Shown here one piece after another: positions 43,757 to 54,924 of a stretch of 64,000 nt of DNA. The stretch comes from Thozetella sp. PMI_491 (Eukaryota > Ascomycota > Sordariomycetes > Chaetosphaeriales > Chaetosphaeriaceae): NCBI GenBank assembly GCA_021432635.1, contig MU270038.1:372001-436000 (forward strand). Reading direction: 5' to 3'. Positions within the stretch are counted from its first letter, which is position 1. Each line of letters opens with the position of its first letter. The notes beneath the pieces are model-generated. The model was given only the letters and a program-made list of their open reading frames with translations. It did no database searches and was not told the origin of the DNA. A program made the translations under genes and the position numbers.

Positions 43757-44986
43757 ATGAAGTATCTTGGCCTCGCTCCCGTCTTTCTGGCACTCGCCTC
43801 TGCGGCAGTGGTACCCCGTAGCGGCGCAAAGGCTGTCTACTACCTTGATAATGACCCAGCGGGTGCCTCTATCGTATCCCTCCAAGTCGATCCCCAAGAT
43901 GGCACCCTCTCCAACCCCGTGCGGACAAGCACCGGAGGTCTCGGGCTTCTCGGCAACACAGCCGCTGGCCCCGCGGCCGCTGGTAAGCCTACCTAGGATG
44001 AGAGGACCCTAGATGTTGAGACATGGCATACTCACTACGGCCTAGACCCACTCTTCTCCCAGGGATCAGTTGTCGTGGTTAACGACCGTCTCCTTACTGT
44101 CAACCCCGGGTCGAACACCCTGGCGCTCTTCCGACTAGACCCGAACGATCCGTACCACCCTGCCCTGGTGGGCCAACCGGTCTCGACGGGGGGCACTTTC
44201 CCCGTCAGCGTTGCCTTCTCGCATGCCCTGCACATCGCCTGTGTGCTCAACTCGGGACACATTGCTGGCATTGCTTGCTTCCATGTGGATGACAATGGCC
44301 TGACCCCGGCAGGCGACTTCATGCCCATTGCTCTCACTGTCAACCAGACCACACCCCCAGTGGGCCCCTTTAACACTGCCAGCGAGATCGTGTTTAACCC
44401 AAGCTCCAGCGCCCTGTTCGCTACGGTCAAGGGCAACCCGACCACCCCAGGCTTCATCTACGCATTCCCGGTGCGCAACGGCCTCGTTTCTCCGGCTCCT
44501 GTGGTTTCTCGGCCGCCTGAGCTCCTGGTCGATTTCGCCCTCACATTCCTCAACGACTCCCAGGCCGTCATCGTGGACCCATCGCACGGGGCCGCCTTTC
44601 TGGACGTCGCCTATCCCTCTCTCGACGTCCACGTGGCCAAGGACATTGTGATCCAGGGCCAAGTGGCGGCTTGCTGGGTCGAGTACAGCGCGCGGTTTAA
44701 CGCTGTCTTCGTCTTTGACGCCGGGAGGCCGGAGGTAGTGGCGCTGGACCCGCTAACGGGCGACATCAAATATACCATTGTCGCGCCGCCCCAGACCCGT
44801 GGGAACTTCGACAGCGTGGTCTTTGGCAAGTATCTTTATATGCTGCAGGGGGCTTCCGGAATTTCTGTCTTTACCCTCGAAGGGAGCGTTGGAAACGGCA
44901 AAACTCCTTCGCTGGTGCAGAACCTAGACCTGACCGCTCTCGGCAGCCGCTCCGGGTGGATCGGGATGGCGGCGTATCCAAACTGA
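43757..44986 (+). CDS. Secreted beta-propeller protein (lactonase/3-carboxymuconate cyclase-like)
   Basis: A 388-aa predicted extracellular protein. Exon 1 is 43757-43982, the intron 43983-44045 (GTAAGC...CTAG), exon 2 44046-44986; the phase closes as AAAG-DPLFSQGSVVV. Seen: a signal peptide (1-17, MKYLGLAPVFLALASAA, then VVPRS), followed by repeated blade-like units such as TVNPGSNTLALFRLDP, GTFPVSVAFS, CVLNSGHIAGIACFHVDD, EIVFNPSSSALFATVKG and GISVFTLE. This repeat style is that of seven-bladed lactonase-type propellers common among secreted fungal proteins. No catalytic activity is proven by the sequence. It converges with the RTA1-like gene across only 122 bp. Its promoter carries a tandem duplication. 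Confidence 0.85.
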
Positions 44987-45108
44987 GAACTGAGTAGTGC
45001 GTGGCTCGCTCGCGCTCACGGCGGGAACAAGACGGTGTCAGGAGGGTAGGGGAGCATGATTGTATTGAACGCTACGCTTATTTTAATTAACTAATGGGTA
45101 TCACTGGT

Positions 45109-46468
45109 TCATAAAATGGTGCGCCATGGTCTGGCGGAACCGTCGGTGACCGGGGTCGAGTAGTCCGAGACAGCAATGCCAATTGGTATCGACCTCGAGT
45201 TCGACCCACTGGATAGGGTCCGAACTGGATGTGCCTCTACTGTGGCCAAGTCGAAAGAGGCGACATTCCTCGAGGCCAAATCGATAGAGTTGGGCTCCCT
45301 CACGAAGGAGCCCCGTTGGGGATTTGGACGTGCTGGGCCGGAGGCCTCGAGCACATCCTCGCTCATGGCCGACGATCCAGCTGAGATGGACCTGTGATGT
45401 GCCCGAAGCAACGTGCTGACTTCCTCGAGGTTCTCCACCGCTTCGCTCCTCCGTCTTTGCTTTTCTCTTGGCCTTGTGCTCTCGATGAGGCTGCGAACCT
45501 CAGCACTGCTCGATGAGGCACGCATATCGACATGGAGCCACAATGTTGGATGGAAGAGTCCCAGTGCCGCTAAAGCGAAAATGAGGAATGCCCCATTGGC
45601 GATCAGGAAGTAATTCTCGTTCGTCGCAAAGTCTCCCTTGAGCTCATTCGCGAACGCTAAGATCTGATAGGCGCCACGCAGCATGATGAACGCCGACACG
45701 ACGGGCAGGGCAACTAGCAGGATTCGGAAGAGGACTCTAAGCCTGACGTAGCCTCGTTCCGAGTGGAAAGTCGTGTGGCCGTAGCGGCGGTTGGCGCCAA
45801 AGGCGCGAGCGCACACAATGATAAACAGGATCATCTCTGCCAGCAAGGAGAGCAGCTGAAGGGCCAGGCCGGCGACGACGACAAACTTGCCAGAGCTAGG
45901 CCCAGACGGGCCAAGTTTGTGAGCGGCAGGACTGGAATCCGCAAACATGATTGCCAAGCCCAGCCCCTGAATGACGACAGCGACGGCGTCGACGGGTATG
46001 AAGAGTCTCGAGTAGAGGCGGGCCGAGAGGGGAGAGTGCTCCTGGCCGAGCGCACGCACTGCGTTGACAACTAGAAGGGTAATGCTTTGCAGGTGTCAGT
46101 TCCCATAAACGAGACCAGGGGATCAACAAGCCATAGGGAAGCTTTGACAGACACGGGAACGTGGGTGCCTACCTCATGGTCGCGAAGACGGGTCCTGTGG
46201 TGGAAAACAAGACCTCTAGGCCGAACTGAGGCACATCCCATGGGTCTTCCTGGCCCTTGATGCGCTCTGCAAAGGCGACTATCTCGAAAACATAGGCCGC
46301 CGTCAAGAGAAAGGTGTAACTGAGGTACTGCCTAGTAAGGACGCCGACAGCAAGGCAGGCAACGAGGCATAGGCAGAGGACAGCGATGACGGCGGCATTA
46401 GAAGCAAGGGCAGGCTGGTAGCCATATAGGGAGGCCGATGGGTCACATGTGGCTAGCGTGCACGCCAT
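45109..46468 (-). CDS. RTA1-like seven-helix membrane protein
   Basis: A fungal-specific polytopic protein of the RTA1/lipid-translocating exporter family (Rta1, Rsb1, Pug1), 423 aa. Exon 1 is 46468-46173, the intron 46172-46085 (GTAGGC...AAAG), exon 2 46084-45109; the phase closes as FATM-S-ITLLVVNAVRALG. The start is MACTLATC, because the open frame upstream has no ATG. Seen: the family N-terminus SLYGYQPALASNAAV, seven hydrophobic segments across about residues 19-285, RLFIPVDAVAVVIQGLGLAI, and a long Ser/Arg/Glu-rich cytosolic tail (about 285-423). Family members have been tied to sterol-drug tolerance, sphingoid-base export or porphyrin handling. Which applies here is unknown. Confidence 0.87.
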
Positions 46469-47905
46469 GGTGGAAAGGAGTAGCAAGTATTAGGTTTTAC
46501 GAAGAGAGCCGCCAAGCGGAGGAGGCCCAAGGAGCATACGGTAGGGAGAGCAGATATTGTCAAGAGCGAGGCGAGGCGCCCGAGTCGAGTATATAGGTAA
46601 CTGGCCCAGAGACTTCTCCACGCCGGCGCAGGGAAGCAACCCGGGAACATATGTCGATGCTCTGGGCCTTGGCTTGCCTGGGTGCCGGGTTTGCACCCAC
46701 GCACAGGCTTACAAGGGCTCGGCAGTGCGGCACCAGTACCAGGCTTCCGGGAGCCGCCACGGTGCATCCATATTTAGAATGCTTAAAATCTTCCTGCTGT
46801 GGGGTATCTCGACCAGCTGGGTTAGGGCGGGGCGTGGCAGTCCACAGTAAACCCCATCTGTCTGGCTTGTCTAGGGAGTGTTGGTCGGTAGGAAGGATTC
46901 CCAGCGAGGCTGTGAAGCTATCTCCGATCGCCTAAGGAAATTCTAGGAAATTCAACTGCCTGAGAGAGTGTGGCTTGCGGATCCCGCTGCTCGCAGAGGC
47001 GGTTTCCCGATTGGAGGATAAGGGATGACGGCATGGGCGCATGTTTGCTTTTATCGGCCAGCAGCGCTTCCACCCGCTGCGGAGTCGCGTCCGGGCTTGT
47101 TTTGGTGGTGAGAAAGGAAGCGCTTGGCAGCAAGAGAGCAGGAGTTGTTAGGAGGTCTGGTCCACACACCAAAGGTAGCGAATGGCCCCAGCTGGACCCA
47201 CTCTTAGGTTATCGCAGGAGTGCATCGGTCACCAGCCACGGGTTGCCGCCACAGCTGCCAGACGCGCAGGGCAAGCCGGCGGGCGGCAGCCACAAGGGTT
47301 CCCCGCAAACCGACTCCCCCAAATGGACCCCTGCCCGAGCTTCCATTCGACAGGGGAAGGAGGTCTCGTCTGGCGTTTGCTTGGAGCTTGGCGAGCCCCA
47401 CTATGTGGAAAGCTGTCCTCTCGTGCTCCTGAAAAGTGTCAAAACCCACCCAACAGAGCTCCTCAACCTCCTCCTCTGCCGGGCCAGATCCTAGCTACCT
47501 AATGTGCAGCTGACAATTGGAGCTTCTGTACAGTGCGACTATATCGTATTCGCGTCCTGGGTTGCTTTGTGTCCAATTGCGTTATCTGTGGGATACCCTT
47601 TTCTCCTTTGGCCGGCGTGCTACGCTTCACTCGCTTCCCGGGAGGTTGCTTCTTTTTACCAAGACTTCATATATATATATTTTTTGGAGGTTTACCTCTC
47701 TCCCTCCCCTCACCCCCCGCATAGGCCGGACCTAATTTTTGACTGGTCATCTGGGGCGATCTGCAAAGGTGGCCTCTAGATAGACGGCGCGAATCTCGGT
47801 CTATTGCCTAAAGCAATATTCCACTGGGACTTTCCCCTCCCACGAAACATCGTCTCAGTCCTCATAGCTCTTTCGTACCAGCAGCTCCTCTAGCCGGTAC
47901 CCAAG
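46469..47905. other. Divergent promoter region of the RTA1-like and cargo-lectin genes
   Basis: About 1.4 kb start-to-start spacer. No gene is supported. It contains a TATA-like element on the RTA1 side, an AT repeat (47670-47681) and a pyrimidine-rich leader before the lectin gene, with CCAAT near 47573. Confidence 0.6.
46590..46595 (-). promoter_or_regulatory. Candidate TATA box (TATATA) of the RTA1-like gene
   Basis: The palindromic tatata lies 122 bp upstream of the ATG at 46468, in GC-rich surroundings. Support is position and sequence only. Confidence 0.35.
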
Positions 47906-49330
47906 ATGCGTCTGTCGTCAAGCACCAAGCTGCTCATCGCAAGCTTGGCTCATGCCCATGGCCAATACCTCGCGAACGAGCTCAGCTTCGGCTATGGACA
48001 TAGGTCCGTGGACCTTCTCTCCTCCCCTTCCTAATGTCACAACCGCGCGTTGTCGCCTCAGTCGTGCCTGGAGACTACATACTAACTGCAATTGCCTTAC
48101 AGGATAAGCCCCGAGGGAAGCACGTCGATTCCAAACTTCGCCATCCAGGGCAACCCCAACCTGCCAGAGGTCCTGTCCAACAAGCTCATCCTTACGCCCC
48201 CCGCGCCGGGCAACCAGCGCGGTGCCGTCTGGTCCGACCGGTCGCTGCAGAAATCAGACTGGATCATCGATGTCGAGTTCCGCACAAACGGCCCCGAGCG
48301 GGCTGGTGGCAACTTCAACATTTGGGTCGCCCGCGACGGCGCCCACGAGATCGGCTCGGCATCGGTCTTCACCGCGGGCAAGTTTGAAGGTCTGGTGCTC
48401 GTCGTCGACCAGTACGGTGGCTCCAGCGGTACGATCCGTGGCTTCCTCAATGACGGCACCACCGACTACAAGTCGCAGCACAACATCGACGGCCTGGCCT
48501 TTGGCCACTGCTACTTCGCCTACCGCAACCTGGGCCGGCCGTCGCAGATCAAGCTGCGGCACAGCAACAACGGGCTGAAGGTCGAGGTCGACGGGAACTC
48601 GTGTATTGAAACGTCCAAGGTGCGCATACCCTCTGGGTATCGCATCGGTATCACGGCGGCATCGGCTGAGAACCCAGATTCGTTCGAGGTGTTCAAGCTT
48701 GTGACTCTCACCGAGGAGGCCCACAACACAGGCTCGGAGCAGGACTACGAGAGCAACTATGCTCGCGATCCGCCGACCAAGGGGCAGGACCAGCAGCAGG
48801 TGCGGTTTGGCCGCAGTGGGCAGGTGGTGGAGGGACAGGCCGGGCAGCAAGACTACGACGATGACCTTCCGGACGCGTCGGCGGACACCATTACGTCGTC
48901 TAAGGCTCAGTTCGCCGACCTGCACAACCGCATCCAGAGCAGCAACCATCACTTGTCGACCATCTTCCGCAAGATGGGGCAGAACGACGTGGTCGGCGAG
49001 AAGCGGCACGAGGAGCTCTCGGTCATGCTAGGCGAGATCAAGGGCCTGCTGACCAAGCTAGACAGCATCAACGCGCTCGACTCGCGCATCAAGGACCTCG
49101 AGAAGGAGACACGACAGCTGCGCAACGAACTCACGTCCCAGGTGCGCACGTCCGAGAACTCGATCAAGTACCACCTGAACGACAAGCACGAGCAGATGTC
49201 GGACCATGTGTTCAAGCACCGGACCGGTCATACGAGGTTGATTGTGGTAATCATCGCCGGCCAACTCGTGCTGCTCGGAGGCTACGTTTACTACAAACGC
49301 CGGAAGGCTACACCCAAGAAGTATCTCTAG
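47906..49330 (+). CDS. L-type (legume-like) lectin cargo receptor, Emp46/47-ERGIC-53 type
   Basis: A type I membrane protein that captures glycoproteins in the ER and cycles through COPII/COPI vesicles; 441 aa. Exon 1 is 47906-48003, the intron 48004-48102 (GTCCGT donor, ACTAAC branch, TACAG acceptor), exon 2 48103-49330. The splice gives SFGYGH-R-ISPEGSTSIPNF. Seen: a signal peptide (1-19), the lectin domain (about 20-240) with WIIDVEFRTNGPERAGGNFN, GLVLVVDQYGGSSGTIRGFLN and the carbohydrate-site-like GHCYFAYRN, then a Gln/Asp linker, a lumenal coiled coil (about 300-390), one transmembrane helix (about 410-428) and a cytosolic tail ending KKYL, a KKXX dilysine retrieval signal. The non-consensus donor still gives the only frame that fits the family. 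Confidence 0.92.
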
Positions 49331-49886
49331 ACTTGCGTTCCATGGGAAGTGCGAAGTGCGTGGCTGGACGGCTGGTTGGTTGGTTGCCGGGTAGAATGGA
49401 TGGGACCTGCATTTCCCCTCTCGTCCTGTCAGTATGAAAGGATTGTGTATAAACCGGAGGCGTTTTTTGTATCTCGATCTCTGTTGTGACCTGGGTTATG
49501 CTTTGCAAATATGATGGGAAAGCATCCGCGCCTCGTGATTTTTGATGCCTATAATCTCCGTCTGCTACGTCTCACGTGAAAGGCGATGCACTTGCACTTT
49601 TGCCACCAGACGATCCAGCTAACCTGCTTTTCAAGATTTCATCATTATGCACAACAGCTAGTGGCCCTAGCTAAGTACGGTGAAATGATATCAGGGGAGG
49701 ACCTGAGCCAATGTATAAGTAGTTTCTGCCGAAACACCAAATATGAAACCCGCATCCTTTTGCCCTTCCAACGGCGTGTAAATATGGCGAGGGTTTGCTG
49801 CTCTGTAAAAAGAAACCTCGGCCTGTCCTTATCGTGCTTCTGGAATGAGAAGCAATGGGAAGAAATGAAAGCCTTTAGCAGCGCAC
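49331..49886. other. Convergent 3' spacer between the lectin and aminopeptidase genes
   Basis: A 556 bp tail-to-tail spacer. The short open frames in it match nothing I recognise. It should hold both terminator/polyadenylation regions. Confidence 0.6.
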
Positions 49887-52221
49887 TCAGCTGCCATTGA
49901 TGATCTTGAGTGCCTCCGCTCCCTTGGGTGCCGTCGTGAGGTTCTCGTAGCCGGTGTCAGTCACCAGGATGCAGTCCTCAATCCGCACGCCGCCGACGTC
50001 GTAGTACTTCTCTAGAACCTCGGTGTTGATATACTTGGCGTGAAGCGGGTTCTCAAGGAAGTAAGCCTGGATGTATTCGCGGCAGAAGTAGCTGGGTGCG
50101 TGGTCAGTCCCAGGGGGTTTGTCTTCCCAGGATTTACATATTAGGGCCACTCACATGCCGGGTTCGACAGTCACAATCATGTTCTTCTCTAGCTTCGCGC
50201 GGCCCTTGTAAGGAGGCGGAGTGGTGACGGCATCGCGGTACATTACGCCGATCATCTCGGGGCTCACCCACTCACGCTTGCCGGCGGCGCCACGACGGGG
50301 TCGTCCGGGGCCAATTGGGCTACCGACCGCCGCGCCGAGGATGAGCCTCTCGGAACCGTTAACATCGTGGACCTCTAGGCCGACACTGTAGATAGCTTGG
50401 TCAGAGCCAAGATAGATCACTAGTTGCTTCGTGCTCTCCGAGAACATACCTGTGGCCGAGGCCGTGGGGGAAGAAAGCAGCAACAGTGCCGCGTGCAAAG
50501 ATCTCGGATGCACTGCCGTTGTGGAGGATGCCAAGCTTGAGCAGCTCAACTACGGCGACCATGCAGGCATGGAGGTGGAGGGTGTAGAAAACGACGCCAG
50601 GCTTGATACGGGAGATGCACTCTTCCTGCATCAGCTGGACGGTATCGTCTAGTGGGGGGCTTCGTTAACCTTATGCGTGGGTAGAACGGAGCGTGCAGAT
50701 GGGAATAACTTACAGATTCCCTTGGCCTCGGGCGTGAACGTTCCGGCAACGGGTATTGTCCTAGTCACATCCGAGGCGTAGCAATCCCACTCAGCACCGG
50801 CATCCAGGACCAAGAGCTGTTTGCCTTCTAGCGGTTGATCGTTTCTGTCATAATGCAGCGTGGCGCTGTTGGCGCCTGCACCTGCGATCACTGGGTATGC
50901 CTGGTACTTTGCTCCGTGCGCCTGAGAGAATCCCCTAAAGATGGCCTCGATCTCACGCTCGTTGTTCAATTTCTTAATGCGACTGAGAACGGCCCGGTGG
51001 GCGCCGCTAGACACGGCGTTTGCGCGCCGGATCATGGCAACCTCGTAGTCGGTCTTGATAATGCGTGCGGCGTCAATCGCCGGGCGCAGCTTCGCCGTGT
51101 CGATGTGCAGCGCACCCTTTGTCGATTGCAGTTTTGGAGCCTGCTCCGGGTGCAAGGCGTAGAGCGTGCTGCCTGGGGCGAGAGCGAGATAGAGGAAGCG
51201 TTCGAGCCCAGCGATGTAGCGAACATCGTCGACATGGGTGCGCGCCTTGGTCTCATCGATGCTTGGAGTCGTGCCAAACCAGAGGACGCTCCGCGGGTCG
51301 GTGTACGGGATCCAGAGAATGAGGTAATCCCGCGCAATGTCGTAGGTCACGGAGCAGCCTGCAAAGCCAGCACCGGACAGATAATAGAAGCTACAGAGCA
51401 GGTCAGTCATACTTGCTCTGTGCTTGCAGGAGGAATGGCCCGGCTGGGACTCGATTACATACTAACGGCGCTGGCGGAACTCGGGGCTCATGTCGGAGTC
51501 CTCATATAGCTTCTCCTCCTGGCCAGGAAGATACATGAGGCCATTCTTCACTCCGAGCTCCTTTGCGACCTTTCGAGCGTGTGTCTTGGCTACAGGCCGT
51601 GATGCGGTTAGTGGGTGATCCCGCCTTATCTCCCAGCCATGGCCTCGGGATCGGGATCTACACGCGATGGCGTGATCCTTCGTACAACCGCCAACCGTCG
51701 TGGAGAGGGCTCCGGCCAAGAATCGGGAAGGTTGAAGAAAGAAAAGAGGAGAGCTTACCCGGATACTTCCCCAGCTTCTCGCGAACCCAAGCCTCATGCC
51801 ATGGTTGCTCGCTGGGCTTCTTGGGGAGAAGCGCTGGCGCAATCGTCTCCTTTGACTCAGACTCCTCCCGGTCGGAAGCTGCCTCAGCGTCCAAGAGGGC
51901 GGGGCCCGCCGGCTCGGGGGAGGACGGCGTGATGGTGGGGGAAGCCGGGGGAGGCTCGACGACCTTGACTTGAATCGCGCTTGGGAGAGTGTTAGCAAGA
52001 TGTACTTGGGGCGCAATTGTAAAGGGCCTGGCGGAGCTGTGCGAGCTATGGGAGGTGTGGGAAGCAGTGAGGTGGCCGTCTTGGCCGGCGGCAATCACAT
52101 GCCACCGCTAATTTGTAGCTCGCTGGTCCCAAGCAATCCGGTAGGCACAGGAGGGCACGTACAGCGCGTCAAACTCGTCCACCACGACGATGTCGTAGTC
52201 CTCATCGTGGTCGTAGTCCAT
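49887..52221 (-). CDS. Xaa-Pro aminopeptidase (aminopeptidase P, M24B metallopeptidase)
   Basis: Cleaves N-terminal residues preceding proline with a dinuclear metal site; 572 aa. Seven exons: 52221-52163, 51979-51759, 51589-51463, 51390-50714, 50648-50450, 50385-50155, 50091-49887. All six introns are GT-AG and every phase closes ([64 protein letters not shown]). Seen: an N-terminal AMP_N domain, preceded by a Pro/Ser/Glu-rich segment (about residues 28-85), and the creatinase fold with the metal ligands in the usual order: Asp in LDAGAEWD, Asp in SDVTRT, His in FPHGLGHSV, Glu in TVEPG and Glu in VRIEDC. The enzyme should be active. The small exons and many introns contrast with the intronless C2H2 gene. 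Confidence 0.93.
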
Positions 52222-54924
52222 CTTCTCGGATATCGTGGGACCGGCGAGCGGGCGAGTATATCGGGAAGGGACGAGGAGGGGACGAGAAGCGAGGACTGTT
52301 GGGAGCTATCGGTAAGACCCCGGGGGGGGGTCCTCGCTGATATGATACCCCGGCAGGCGATACGTTTGGGAAGGCGCCTTCCGCTCTTTGCCCCGCAGTG
52401 GGTGTCTAACACCTATCAGGCGAAGGACCCCGCTTCCCAGCTTTCGGCGCAACGCCGACCTTGAAGCTATGTGTTGGGCGGCGGCGGGGCGTGGGTTCGG
52501 GGCGAGAGACCGCTAATTATCTATCTTTGGACGGCTATGCCGACGGGGACGTCACAAAGAGAACTTTTGGCTCCGAGGCAAAGACGAAGGAGCTGCGAGG
52601 ACAGGGGGAAGGCCACCATCCAAAGTCGGGTCGAGATCGAGGATTGTCCGCGCAAGAGGAGGAGATGATGCACAGTCCACCCACTCTCTCGAATCGTTGT
52701 CTTGATTTGTGAGCTGTAGTTTGTACTCTCATGAGCAACATCTACATATCTTATGGGTTGCCCCAGGGTCGCGTAACAGTACCTAATTCCAGGCTCGCTG
52801 GGGCGCTATGCAAGAGGGGCGGGTGGCAGCAAGGGACCCGTCTGGACAGACTGAACGCACTTTCACATGGGATGCAGAGCACCTACCTTACATATGATGC
52901 GCCACGGTCGACGCCGGTGCAGATGTCAACCGTGTTAGCGATCACGCCGCCCTGGATGCCTTGGCAAAGGCGCGCCAGAACTCTGTAAAGCCCGCAAATC
53001 CCCACTCCTAAAAAGGGGATTGTGACGCTGTTGCAGGGCGGGATTTGCCTCTTTTGTCGGGACTTGACTCTTTTGTTTCTTTCGACCTGGTCTCGATCCG
53101 CATCGAGCAATACATGCAAGCCCAGGCAGGGAGGAAGGGGCAGTTGGGTTCACAATGCGGGCGCGCCCTGGCGGTGAAAAGGCGGGAGCGTGGGGCGGCG
53201 ATCAGCAAACTCAATCGGGGGGGTCAGCCGTCCAATTCCCATTGCAGAAAACCCCCAACAGGCAGGACCTAGAGGACCCCTCGTATCTCCCCCAAAGGGC
53301 GCTAAATGAAGCCCAGTCATCAGCATGTTGGCGCTTATCGCCACCCCCTGTGACGACGGCCCAAAGAGCGCGCCCTTAGGGAAGCAGCACCTAGACAGAA
53401 TATTCGCATTTGACAAGAGAGAGGGCCTCAGGCACTCGTCCCGCGACCAAACCGGAGGTTGTTTCCCCCTTTCCGTACGCGCGGCGCCATGCGCCTCTCT
53501 CACTAGACGGGCAACAATGTTTTGGTTTTCTTTTTCTTTGGGGGTTTATTTCATTTATTTATTTTTTTTTCTCCCCTTTTTTTCTTTTTGAGCGGGAAGA
53601 GACAGACATGCGACATGGCGCAGAAGATACGGGCCCGCCCCCCCCTCTTTCTGTGGGCTAGCCTAGCGCCAAGCTCAAGTTTGGGGGGCCGACTGGCCGC
53701 TTTAGCATCAAACTGCGAGGCCCGCCAAGGCAGCCACTTACGAAGGACGAGGGAAAGGGCAGCGGCGACGTGGCTTGCCAATTCCAATTACCGCCATCGG
53801 TTGTGTCTTAGAGCTCCTCAGTCGGTTCCTTGAGTCCACGCAAGCCACGTTGGCTTGAAGGGAAGTGCTATGCAAGGCTTGCGGAGCCTCTGTATTCTCC
53901 TTTCGGTCCAACTCGCCGAACCACTTGCACAACACCCCTGGAGTCTTATGACTGGAATCGCGTCTGTTTGCCCCGACTTGGAGAATCCATTTTGGTTCGA
54001 GATCAAGTCGATTTTTTAGCACCCTTAATGCCATGAGACTCGAGGCCGTCGCAGCTGAAATAGCCCTTGTAGGCGCCGGCCGCAGCCGGAACCACGGGAA
54101 GGCAGGGCGAATGAATATCCGTGACGACCCGGGGCTTCGGCCATCTTCGCGCGCCCGGCGATCGAGCGTGGTTCGGGGGTGATTATTTATGCCATAAGAA
54201 CCAACCTTGGCCATCCATTGAAGGCAAACAGGCGGTTAACTAAGAGGCCCCCCGCCTGATTCTCCACCGATCGTCGCTCAAGATGGTGTATGCACTGCTT
54301 TTGAAAACTATGGAATGGTATTACTTCGTGTACGTTTCATATATGTACTTCCAGGGCGCGCACCGTTTCCCTTTGCGCACCCTTTGTCCTCTCCTATCTA
54401 CCCGTCCCTTCCCACGAGGGTCCGCTGCACGTCGAGTCCAGTCCCTTTAGTAGAATACATAGACCCGATATGTGTGTGTGTGTCGCTCATTATCGATGAC
54501 CATGAGGCTTATTCCAGTGATGCTTGGGTATCAAAGCGGCTATGTGCGGAGGAGACTGCCCTCTCATGCTCAGGGGTATATGTATATTTCCGCCCATCCA
54601 GTGTCGTCCTCTCCCAAGGTAGGTAGCTCCCAGTACTCCCCTTTTTGATGTTCCCGTTGTGTAGTCGGCCGTCTTCGCATTAATCATCCCGTATGCATGC
54701 GCTCCGTGTAACCTCTGTGCCTGCGTCGCCGAACGTGCCCTTTTTTTCCAGGGCAAAGGAGCTGTAATCAGTAATCATGGTCGGTGATGCAGCGTATGGT
54801 CTCGCTGCTTTGGATGCTGTGCTGCTGGCATCCCCTTCCCCACTTTCTCCCCGAGGGGTCCGTCATCCCCTCTGTTCAAATGCGGAACGGCCCCTCAGGG
54901 CCGGTGCCGAATCGCCTCCGGTTT
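52222..54924. other. Gene-free region (2.7 kb) between aminopeptidase P and the Zn2Cys6 gene
   Basis: No gene is supported. It includes the aminopeptidase promoter, a T-rich block at 53520-53590 and a short TG repeat near 54472-54483. It ends in the 3' region of the Zn2Cys6 gene. Confidence 0.6.
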